This document shows positions 1 through 6,250 of a stretch of DNA of 10,706 nucleotides, one piece after another (position 1 is the stretch's first letter; every line of letters starts with the position of its first letter). The notes below the pieces were generated by a model. It was not told where the DNA came from. It worked only from the letters and a program-made list of their open reading frames with translations, and did no database searches. Source of the DNA: Schlesneria sp. (GTDB lineage: Bacteria; Planctomycetota; Planctomycetia; Planctomycetales; Planctomycetaceae); the NCBI GenBank assembly GCA_025353525.1, contig JANXOO010000759.1:1-10706 (forward strand), written 5' to 3'. The position numbers and the translations under genes are program-made.

Positions 1-1670
1 CGACCGTCGTGACATCGACGGGAGTCGATCAACTGGCCGTTCCTCAACCAACCACATTTTCGCTTTCGCCAGGCCGATCGCCGATTCGTGTCAATCCGCC
101 GCTGGGCATGAATGCCACAGCAGGAGGATCGCGGACCGTACCGTCATCGGCAACACGCGAACCTTATCGATTGCCGGAAACTGCGATCCTCGACGACGCC
201 GAAGCGTTTCCGTACGACATACTGGCTGCGAAGGCTCAGACAGCCGCCGCGACGCTTGAAAAAACCTTTCTGGAATTCGGCCTGAATGTGAAAGTCGTCG
301 AGATCGATACGGGGCCGGTCATTACCCAGTTCGAACTGGAACTCGAAAAAGGGTTGCGACTTTCCAAAGTCACATCGCTGGCCGACGACCTTGCGATCGC
401 TTTGCGAGTTTCGTCGGTTCGCGTCATTGCTCCGATTCCCGGCAAAAACACGGTTGGTGTCGAAGTACCGAACGAAGTACGTGTGATGGTCCGGCTGAAA
501 GAACTGATCGATTCGTCACGAGCCGACATCGAATCGAAAGCGATCCCGATGTTCTTGGGGAAGGATGCCAGCGGCAAACCGCTGGTCGTTGATATGTGCA
601 AGATGCCGCATTTGCTGATCGCCGGACGGACCGGGACAGGAAAAAGCGTTTGCCTGAATACGTTGATCGTTTCGATGTTGATGACACGAAGTCCCGATCA
701 GGTCAAGATGCTGATGATCGACCCCAAGATGGTCGAATTGAGTCCCTACAGCCGCATCCCGCATCTGATGCACCCCGTGATCACTGACATGAAGAAAGCA
801 GAGGCGGTCCTGGGCTGGGCGGTCGGGAAAATGGAAGAGCGATACCAGTTGCTCTCGGCGGTCGGCGTCCGTCATATCGACAGCTACAACAAGCTGGGAC
901 GGGAAAAGATCCTGAAAAAACTGGGGCTGGACGAAGGGACCGAAGAGGCTGCGACGATTCCTGTATCGATGCCATTCATCGTGATCGTGGCCGACGAAAT
1001 GGCTGACATGATGATGACGTCCGGAAAGGATGTCGAAGGTCACATTATTCGCCTCGCTCAGAAATCGCGTGCGGTCGGAATTCACCTCGTTCTTGCGACT
1101 CAGAAACCGACCGTCGATGTCATTACCGGCCTGATCAAATCGAACTTGCCAGCCAGAATTTCGTTCCAGGTTGCAAGTCGGATGGACAGCCGGGTCGTGC
1201 TGGACGAAATGGGCGCCGACAAGCTGCTCGGCAAGGGAGACATGCTGTATATGGCTCCTGAAACAAGCTGCCTTCTGCGAGCTCAGGGAACGTACGTCAG
1301 CGATGACGAAGTCACGAAGGTGATCGAATTCTTCGCCGATCAGGAACCGCAGTACGACGAAGAACTGATCGCACTCAAGGCAGCACCGGCGGCGACAAAA
1401 GGCGGAAAAGGAGCTTCCACAGAACCTCGCGAACGGGACGAAGTTTATGAAGAAGCAGTCGAAGTCGTGATCCGGGAAGGCCGCGGCAGCGTTTCGCTAT
1501 TGCAGAGATCGTTGGGTGTCGGCTACGGGCGTGGTGCGAGACTGATTGACTGGATGGCCGAAGACGGTATTGTCGGCGGCTACAATGGCAGCCAGGCTCG
1601 CGAAGTCGTCATGTCGATGGACGAATGGGACGAGATCAAAGAGTCACGGCAAATGGCGGTCAGTCGCTGA
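1..1670 (+). CDS. ftsK: DNA translocase FtsK/SpoIIIE, 3' part (5'-truncated by window edge)
   Basis: ATP-driven double-stranded DNA pump that clears and resolves chromosome termini at the division septum. The reading frame is open to the left edge, so the GTG at position 9 is probably internal: the visible part has no membrane segments, whereas FtsK family proteins begin with an N-terminal membrane domain. Counting from position 9: a Ser/Pro/Thr-rich linker (1-52); the alpha domain with the family signatures TGPVITQFE (101-109) and PGKNTVGVEVPN (144-155); the RecA-like beta motor with Walker A GRTGTGKS (206-213, an Arg-Thr variant of the usual GTTGSGKS) and Walker B IVIVADEMAD (324-333); and the C-terminal gamma winged helix (from about 477, including VSLLQRSLGVGYGRGARLID), which in the family reads polar DNA motifs and contacts XerD. 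All domains needed for translocation are intact. The gene lies 58 bp upstream of rsmD on the same strand. Confidence 0.96.
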   Translation, partial: TVVTSTGVDQLAVPQPTTFSLSPGRSPIRVNPPLGMNATAGGSRTVPSSATREPYRLPETAILDDAEAFPYDILAAKAQTAAATLEKTFLEFGLNVKVVEIDTGPVITQFELELEKGLRLSKVTSLADDLAIALRVSSVRVIAPIPGKNTVGVEVPNEVRVMVRLKELIDSSRADIESKAIPMFLGKDASGKPLVVDMCKMPHLLIAGRTGTGKSVCLNTLIVSMLMTRSPDQVKMLMIDPKMVELSPYSRIPHLMHPVITDMKKAEAVLGWAVGKMEERYQLLSAVGVRHIDSYNKLGREKILKKLGLDEGTEEAATIPVSMPFIVIVADEMADMMMTSGKDVEGHIIRLAQKSRAVGIHLVLATQKPTVDVITGLIKSNLPARISFQVASRMDSRVVLDEMGADKLLGKGDMLYMAPETSCLLRAQGTYVSDDEVTKVIEFFADQEPQYDEELIALKAAPAATKGGKGASTEPRERDEVYEEAVEVVIREGRGSVSLLQRSLGVGYGRGARLIDWMAEDGIVGGYNGSQAREVVMSMDEWDEIKESRQMAVSR

Positions 1671-1678
1671 TCTCTATA

Positions 1679-1709
1679 GACTGCGCGCTGTTTCCCGCCG
1701 CGCGAAGTC
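1679..1709 (+). other. Imperfect inverted repeat between ftsK and rsmD
   Basis: GACT (1679-1682) and GCGCG (1683-1687) can pair with CGCGC (1699-1703) and AGTC (1706-1709). This gives a 9-bp stem with a two-base GA bulge and an 11-base loop. It starts 9 bp after the ftsK stop. No T-run follows, so it is not a standard intrinsic terminator; it could be an mRNA-stabilising or weak termination structure, or chance in GC-rich DNA. Confidence 0.35.
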
Positions 1710-1728
1710 CTGAACCGAAAGCCCGTGA

Positions 1729-2337
1729 ATGCGAATTATTGCCGGAAAGTATCGTCGCCGAACACTCTTCACCAATCCGGGTCTGACAACCCGTCCGATC
1801 ATTGATCGCGCCAAGGTGATGCTGTTCGATCACATTCGGCATCGACTTCCAGGCAGCAAGGTTCTGGACATCTATTCGGGAACGGGAACACTGGGTTTCG
1901 AATCGCTGAGCCGGGGTGCGACGAGTGTCGTTTTTTGCGAACAGGATCACCGTGCCCACGAGTTACTGGTCAAGAACGTCGAGATGCTTCAGGCGACCGA
2001 CACAACGCTCTGTTGGCGCGTCGATTGCCAGCGGTGTTCATTCAAAGCCCAGGGTGGATCATGGTATCCCTATGACGTAGTTTTCTTCGATCCCCCCTAC
2101 GTCATGATCGAAAAAGAATTGCATCCGGGCACGCTGCTCTATCGGTCACTGGACCGTTTGACCCGGCCCGAATTGACCGATGAGAATGCGTTACTTGTCG
2201 TCCGGACACCTCACGATGCCAAATTCGTAATGCCCCTCGCGTGGGAGACATCCCAGGTCTTGTCTGTCGCGAGTATGGACATTCATCTGATGCGAAAGCG
2301 ACCCGATTTGATCACAAGTCAGGCCGAAGTGACTTGA
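1729..2337 (+). CDS. rsmD: 16S rRNA (guanine(966)-N(2))-methyltransferase RsmD
   Basis: Cytoplasmic SAM-dependent enzyme that methylates the exocyclic N2 of G966 (E. coli numbering) in 16S rRNA of the small subunit. The N-terminus MRIIAGKYRRR followed by TTRPIIDRAKVMLF is the typical RsmD opening. Motif I for SAM binding is VLDIYSGTGTLGFE (45-58), and the catalytic NPPY-type motif appears as FFDPPY (119-124), the DPPY form typical of RsmD. The length of 202 residues is normal for the family. An in-frame TGA ends directly before the ATG at 1729, so no earlier start is possible. No convincing Shine-Dalgarno sequence is visible. The gene sits 58 bp after ftsK and 22 bp before the RDD gene, consistent with one transcript. 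The C-terminal tail is slightly longer than the fold needs, but nothing essential looks missing. Confidence 0.93.
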   Translation: MRIIAGKYRRRTLFTNPGLTTRPIIDRAKVMLFDHIRHRLPGSKVLDIYSGTGTLGFESLSRGATSVVFCEQDHRAHELLVKNVEMLQATDTTLCWRVDCQRCSFKAQGGSWYPYDVVFFDPPYVMIEKELHPGTLLYRSLDRLTRPELTDENALLVVRTPHDAKFVMPLAWETSQVLSVASMDIHLMRKRPDLITSQAEVT

Positions 2338-2347
2338 TGACCCTGAC

Positions 2348-2352
2348 AGGAG
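2348..2352 (+). promoter_or_regulatory. Ribosome binding site (AGGAG) for the RDD-domain gene
   Basis: AGGAG lies 7 bases before the GTG at 2360. This decides in favour of the GTG start over the in-frame ATG at 2435 further downstream. It is one of only two clear Shine-Dalgarno sequences in the window. Confidence 0.75.
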
Positions 2353-2359
2353 CCGGATT

Positions 2360-4171
2360 GTGACCGAATCGCCTGATTTGTTTGCCTCAACCGGGCCATC
2401 GGCACCGCCAGAGCCAACCGAACGTCCGAGTGTCATGGAACGGCCGATGTATATTTGTTGGGTGCTGCTGTTCCTCGCAGCACTCTCGGTGTTCGAGATT
2501 GCCGTTCCGATCGGAATCTACGTCGCCATCTACGGTGTCCCGACTTTCACGGATCTTTTGACGAATCGGTTAGCGGAGTATTCGCATTCGACGTTGTGGA
2601 ACGAACGCGTCTGGTATTCGGTCCTGAAGGCAGGTCCTGGCAACCTCACTGGCAAGGGAACATTGGCCTCTTTTGATCCGGAAAAAGGCGATGTCAGAGA
2701 ATCGCAATTTCAGGTTCCCTTCCCTTTGATCGGAATCGTCCCCGACGGAGACCGGATGTGGGCTGTTTCGTCGATGTCAGTGACAAAAATCGAAGAAGAC
2801 CGGGTGACCGAGTTCAAGCCGATACGGTCGTTGGGGCGGACGAGCGAACCGTTTCTTTACGAAGATCGCCTGGCAATCATCGACATTGCATCGGGTCGCC
2901 AACCGACGTTATTGGTCTTCGATGGAGCCGAATGGACCGACGCGGGCAGAATTGTCGTTCCGTTCGGCTTGGGAAGTGCAAGTGTCGATGGAAAAACATC
3001 GCTGGTCGCAGCGGCACCGAATCCAAAAGTGGGCGCTTCGCTTATGGACCTTACTGTTGTCGCCAGCGGCGGCAAATATCACTTGTTTATGAGCGACGGA
3101 TCAACGATCGCGTACAAGCGGGGTTTCGAAATCGCACCGACCTCAGCACTCGCACCAGAGAACAGCTCGAATCCGGTCGATCTTTGCAATCTTGATGAAT
3201 GGGAGTTCGTCTGTACTTCAGCGTCAGGCCTGGGTCGTGCGGGGATCGGTCGACTGGGATCGGTGGTTTGCAAAGTTGGCCTGGTCAACGGCGAACCGGT
3301 CGTCATCACCGTCGCGTCATCGAGCCCGAACCCGTTCCAGGGAAATTCGCTGACCGCACACCGCCGTATCGACGGTGACTGGCAACAGTTCGCAGAGTTG
3401 CCAACGCAGTCCCTGATGAGTCTGCTGGTCGTCACTGACGGCCAAAACACTTATGTCAGCGGTCAATCAATCGTTCAGGTCTTGCGCGTCCACCGCGTCA
3501 CACAAACCGGAATGCTGCCGAACGGCATTGTCATCAAGGCACCGGTCGCACCGTTGCAAGCACCGATGGAACGATTCGTGAGGATCGGTCACTGTGTTTA
3601 TTGGCCAAGCCTGTTAGTGCTGGTGTTGGTAATGAGTCGATTAACTTCCGCGTATCGCAGTTCGCTGTACCAGTTCGGGATGACGAACGTCGAACTGGCC
3701 TCGTTCACTCGTCGCGGCATCGCACGAATCATCGATACCGCGTTGTTCTGGATTCCGGCCTACGGATTGATTGTTGCGTCTGGCATGTCTTCGCAAGAGC
3801 AAATCGCAGAAAACCTGGACAAGATTTTCGATTTCGGCAAAGACGGACTCATCGTGCGAGCCGCATGGTTGTACCTGTACCTGACGCTGTTAGCGGTCTC
3901 ATTCCTGATCGTCAACAGCGTGCTGCAGGGTGTCTGGGGCGTGACCTTGGGAAAATGGATCTGCGGAATTCGAACCGTTCGTTCGACACTGCGTCCGTGC
4001 GGCTTTTTTCGAGCCCTCTTCAGGGATCTTCTGCTGTTGGCCGATACATTTTTCGCATACAGCTTCATCCCGGTCACATTAGCCATCGCGTTCAGCGCTA
4101 ACCGCCAACGACTGGGTGACATGGCCGCCGATACAATCGTGATTCGGAAGCCGAAGCAATCGGGCTGTTAA
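2360..4171 (+). CDS. RDD-family membrane protein with large extracytoplasmic domain
   Basis: 603-residue inner-membrane protein of unknown function. Residues 1-29 are a Pro/Glu-rich cytoplasmic tail. Membrane segment 1 is about 31-57. Residues 58-410 are soluble and rich in beta-strand-like, Trp/Gly/Asp-containing stretches (for example DGDRMWAVSS and LLVFDGAEWTDAG), suggesting a propeller-like fold outside the inner membrane. Segment 2 is about 412-426, followed by basic residues. The C-terminal RDD domain (about 449-600) is well preserved: RRGIARIID (451-459), GVTLGKWICGIRTVR (527-541), RALFRD and the closing RQRLGDMAADTIVIR, with about three membrane segments. RDD domains are small membrane modules often assigned to transport, but most have no proven role. 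Start choice is GTG with AGGAG. The position 22 bp after rsmD suggests co-transcription; the 34-bp gap to the convergent downstream gene holds no clear terminator. The RDD assignment is strong, the propeller guess weak. Confidence 0.88.
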   Translation: MTESPDLFASTGPSAPPEPTERPSVMERPMYICWVLLFLAALSVFEIAVPIGIYVAIYGVPTFTDLLTNRLAEYSHSTLWNERVWYSVLKAGPGNLTGKGTLASFDPEKGDVRESQFQVPFPLIGIVPDGDRMWAVSSMSVTKIEEDRVTEFKPIRSLGRTSEPFLYEDRLAIIDIASGRQPTLLVFDGAEWTDAGRIVVPFGLGSASVDGKTSLVAAAPNPKVGASLMDLTVVASGGKYHLFMSDGSTIAYKRGFEIAPTSALAPENSSNPVDLCNLDEWEFVCTSASGLGRAGIGRLGSVVCKVGLVNGEPVVITVASSSPNPFQGNSLTAHRRIDGDWQQFAELPTQSLMSLLVVTDGQNTYVSGQSIVQVLRVHRVTQTGMLPNGIVIKAPVAPLQAPMERFVRIGHCVYWPSLLVLVLVMSRLTSAYRSSLYQFGMTNVELASFTRRGIARIIDTALFWIPAYGLIVASGMSSQEQIAENLDKIFDFGKDGLIVRAAWLYLYLTLLAVSFLIVNSVLQGVWGVTLGKWICGIRTVRSTLRPCGFFRALFRDLLLLADTFFAYSFIPVTLAIAFSANRQRLGDMAADTIVIRKPKQSGC

Positions 4172-4205
4172 TGTCACGCCATTTTTGTACTTGCGAATTG
4201 GCGAA

Positions 4206-5288
4206 CTATTCCGGCGGAGGGGGAAGCGACTTGGAAAACAGGAATTTTCCTTCCTTCCGTTTTGACATCGCCTTGGCATGGACGCGTTGAAGAAACGAAC
4301 TGGCCTTCATTTCGGCGTCGCGGCCGCCTCGGGAAAGACTGGCCTGCGCCGCACCGATCACGCTTTGCAAAATCTTCCGATACGTTTCGAACTCGTTGAC
4401 CGCCTGCTGGATCCCCGGAAACGGCTTGCGCTGGACGACGTGGTTTTCGTGAATTTCCTCGAACTGGTGCCGCCGCCCTGCTCCGCTGGTCGTTCCCAGA
4501 TCGATTTCCTTTACAGAACGGGACATGATCAGCATCGCGTCTCGCAAGCCGCGACGGCAATCAGCCCATTCCCCGATATCTTTCGTCGAGCAGGCCAGGC
4601 GTTCGTGCGATGACAGGTCGCGGTTGAGGGAACCAAGTCGCGCTGAAACAGAACCAATCTCTTTTCGCAATGAAGCGACGCGAACGTCCAGTGCGATGAT
4701 GTCTTTCCAGTTGGACTCGATCGCCTCAAGCAGCAATTGATCTTCATTCGAAATGGCGGCCGCCACCGTCATGGTCGCCAGACCATAACCCGGATATCCT
4801 GCAAACTGTTGGGAATATGTTGCTGTGCTGGCATAGCCGACGGGCCAGCCAGTCTGAGGGATCGCTGCCATCCAGATCGAAACGTCCAGATTTGTTCCGT
4901 TCGCGGGGAAAGGCAGAATCTGGTCCAGCATTGGCGATGTTCCGCCGACCGCATCGAAGTTCATTCCGTTGACAGTCCAGCACAGGATCTGACCCGGATC
5001 GAGTCCCGCCAGGGCGACCATGCGTCGTAACGAGAGTCCCGCGACGACGTTCACGTCAGCAAACAGAGATGCGGGGATCAGGAACATCATTCCGGTCGGA
5101 ATCGCGGCGGGTCGATACCAGGCCCACGCCACCGACTGTCCCGATTGATCGACCGGCACGGGTTCCCAGCTGAGCGACGGATTTCTCTGCGAAAGCAGCA
5201 TGTTTGATGTTCCGAAGACGGGCAGCTCCAACGCAAGCAGGATACCATACCATCGACCCGCCGTTACAGGCTGAATCAGGGAATTCAA
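4206..5288 (-). CDS. Hypothetical protein with coiled-coil C-terminal half
   Basis: Unrecognised 360-residue protein. Residues 35-145 look like a compact, beta-rich globular domain with many Trp, Pro and Gly (AWAWYRP, ILCWTVNGMNFDAVGG). Residues 149-172 are a Tyr/Ala/Gly/Ser-rich low-complexity linker. Residues 183-230 are heptad-like and probably a coiled coil, followed by more helices (292-345), a basic stretch and a PPPPE end. There is no clear signal peptide or membrane segment, so a cytoplasmic scaffold or assembly protein is possible, but no function is claimed. The start is uncertain: the frame's earliest start is TTG at 5288, three codons after an in-frame TAA, with no Shine-Dalgarno; an ATG at residue 30 is an alternative. 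Composition looks genuinely coding. It is convergent with the RDD gene (34 bp) and divergent from the sigma gene (207 bp). Confidence 0.78.
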   Translation of the reverse strand: MNSLIQPVTAGRWYGILLALELPVFGTSNMLLSQRNPSLSWEPVPVDQSGQSVAWAWYRPAAIPTGMMFLIPASLFADVNVVAGLSLRRMVALAGLDPGQILCWTVNGMNFDAVGGTSPMLDQILPFPANGTNLDVSIWMAAIPQTGWPVGYASTATYSQQFAGYPGYGLATMTVAAAISNEDQLLLEAIESNWKDIIALDVRVASLRKEIGSVSARLGSLNRDLSSHERLACSTKDIGEWADCRRGLRDAMLIMSRSVKEIDLGTTSGAGRRHQFEEIHENHVVQRKPFPGIQQAVNEFETYRKILQSVIGAAQASLSRGGRDAEMKASSFLQRVHAKAMSKRKEGKFLFSKSLPPPPE

Positions 5289-5399
5289 GACATTTTATGG
5301 TTAATTGTTAAAGGTTTCAGGAGGCCGCCCTGGCGAGGGCATTTGTCGAGGTGCTTTTGAAAAGGCGTCCGATTCGAAAGCGAGGACATTTCGCCTGTT

Positions 5400-5432
5400 T
5401 CGACGCGACGGAGCCCGGCAACTCGACGCGAC
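5400..5432 (+). repeat. 10-bp tandem direct repeat TCGACGCGAC upstream of the sigma gene
   Basis: TCGACGCGAC occurs at 5400-5409 and again at 5423-5432, 23 bp apart start to start, roughly two helical turns. The second copy overlaps the candidate -35 of the sigma promoter. This arrangement is typical of a regulator binding site, but chance in GC-rich DNA cannot be excluded. Confidence 0.45.
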
Positions 5433-5451
5433 TTTTGCACGGTGGTACGAT
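5423..5451 (+). promoter_or_regulatory. Candidate promoter for the sigma/kinase pair
   Basis: TCGACG (4/6 to the TTGACA consensus) and TACGAT (4/6 to TATAAT) are separated by exactly 17 bp, with TACGAT ending 44 bp before the sigma ATG. The match is modest. The gene could equally be driven by its own ECF sigma through a motif that cannot be recognised from one sequence. Confidence 0.25.
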
Positions 5452-5470
5452 CTTGCCGTTAGCCCCTAAA

Positions 5471-5494
5471 ACAGATCAATGACAGACGCAATCA
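5471..5494 (+). repeat. Left copy of a 24-bp imperfect direct repeat flanking the sigma/kinase pair
   Basis: ACAGATCAATGACA (5471-5484) plus GCAATCA (5488-5494) recurs at 9371-9384 and 9388-9394. That is 21 of 24 identical bases with the same internal spacing. This copy ends one base before the sigma ATG, so it occupies the leader where a Shine-Dalgarno sequence would normally be. Confidence 0.6.
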
Positions 5495-5495
5495 T

Positions 5496-6104
5496 ATGAA
5501 TGCCAATTCGTCACAATCAGGTTCGACTTCGCCAAGCTTGCTCGCTCGTGTTCGGAACGATGATCCTGAGGGATGGCATCGATTGCTGAAGATCTATGGA
5601 CCATTGGTGTTTCACTGGTGTGAAAGAGCCGGACTGAAAAACGCCGACAGTGCCGATGTGATGCAGGACGTTTTTTTGAAGGTTTCAAAGTCGATTGGGC
5701 GATTCGCCAGAGTTCGCGAAAGAGATTCGTTCCGTGGCTGGCTGTGGACGATTACCCGAAATCAGGTCCGGGACTTTTGTCGCAGCAGATCTCAACAGGT
5801 CAACGCGGTCGGAGGAACGAATGCCTGCATGCAACTTGCCGCAGTCTGCGAGCCGTTGCCTGAAGATTCGGTTTCGGCAACAAACCCACTGGAGATCAGC
5901 GGAGTTCTTCACCGCGCCATGAATCTGGTCCGCTCGGAATTCGAAGAACGGACCTGGAACGCCTTCTGGCGATCCGCCGTTAACGAGGAGCCGACTTCAG
6001 AGATTGCTCTCAGCCTTGGAATCACCGCGAACAGCGTTCGTCAGGCAAAATCACGCGTCCTGCGGAGACTTCGCGAGGAACTTGGCGAATTGGCAGGCGT
6101 GTGA
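5496..6104 (+). CDS. ECF-subfamily RNA polymerase sigma factor (planctomycete type)
   Basis: 202-residue alternative sigma factor that would direct RNA polymerase to a specific set of promoters. Region 2 spans about 23-98: DPEGWHRLLKIYGPLVFHWC, then the core-binding segment ADVMQDVFLKVSKSIGRF (53-70) and the -10 recognition helix SFRGWLWTITRNQVRDFCR (78-96). A variable linker (99-135) follows. Region 4 (about 137-195) ends in a helix-turn-helix, TSEIALSLGITANSVRQAKS (167-186), for the -35 element. Regions 1 and 3 are absent, as expected for ECF factors. ATG at 5496 is chosen because it gives the usual short N-terminal tail; no Shine-Dalgarno is visible. The gene lies 146 bp upstream of a kinase carrying an anti-sigma-like zinc motif on the same strand, so that protein is its likely regulator. 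Confidence 0.92.
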   Translation: MNANSSQSGSTSPSLLARVRNDDPEGWHRLLKIYGPLVFHWCERAGLKNADSADVMQDVFLKVSKSIGRFARVRERDSFRGWLWTITRNQVRDFCRSRSQQVNAVGGTNACMQLAAVCEPLPEDSVSATNPLEISGVLHRAMNLVRSEFEERTWNAFWRSAVNEEPTSEIALSLGITANSVRQAKSRVLRRLREELGELAGV

Positions 6105-6130
6105 CCTCTTGGCCATTGTTTTGGCATGGA

Positions 6131-6149
6131 AGGACCGCTGTTGCGGCCT
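6131..6149 (+). other. Bulged hairpin between the sigma factor and kinase genes
   Basis: AGG (6131-6133) pairs with CCT (6147-6149) and CCGC (6135-6138) with GCGG (6143-6146), around a TGTT loop and with one bulged A (6134). The 7-bp GC-rich stem begins 26 bp after the sigma stop. No T-run follows, so it is not an ordinary terminator. It could lower expression of the kinase relative to the sigma factor or mark an mRNA processing point. Confidence 0.35.
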
Positions 6150-6240
6150 GGTGATGACGATTCAGAAAAATGCTGTCGCGCTCATTCGTTGAGGTTGGTG
6201 GTGAGATGCAATTCTCGTTTTCCCGCTGCTGACCTTTGTC

Positions 6241-6245
6241 GAGGG
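6241..6245 (+). promoter_or_regulatory. Ribosome binding site (GAGGG) for the kinase
   Basis: GAGGG ends 5 bases before the ATG at 6251. This supports the ATG and argues against the in-frame TTG at 6236, which would lie upstream of the site. Confidence 0.6.
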
Positions 6246-6250
6246 ATATT

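Noticed and set aside
516..1085. 189-codon open frame on the minus strand
   Set aside because: It is antisense to the Walker A/B region of ftsK. It has an Asp/His/Gln-rich composition and no independent signal.
5306..5314. 9-mer TGTTAAAGG shared with 10698-10706, both upstream of minus-strand genes
   Set aside because: A 9-base match is expected many times by chance in 10.7 kb, and the distances to the two starts differ (18 versus 39 bp).
5327..5340. GCCCT-GGCG-AGGGC hairpin
   Set aside because: It has only 5 bp, no T-run on either strand, and sits in GC-rich DNA; too weak to call a terminator or regulatory element.
6236..6250. TTG start five codons upstream for the kinase
   Set aside because: The ATG at 6251 has GAGGG at proper spacing, and the TTG lies before that site with no Shine-Dalgarno of its own.
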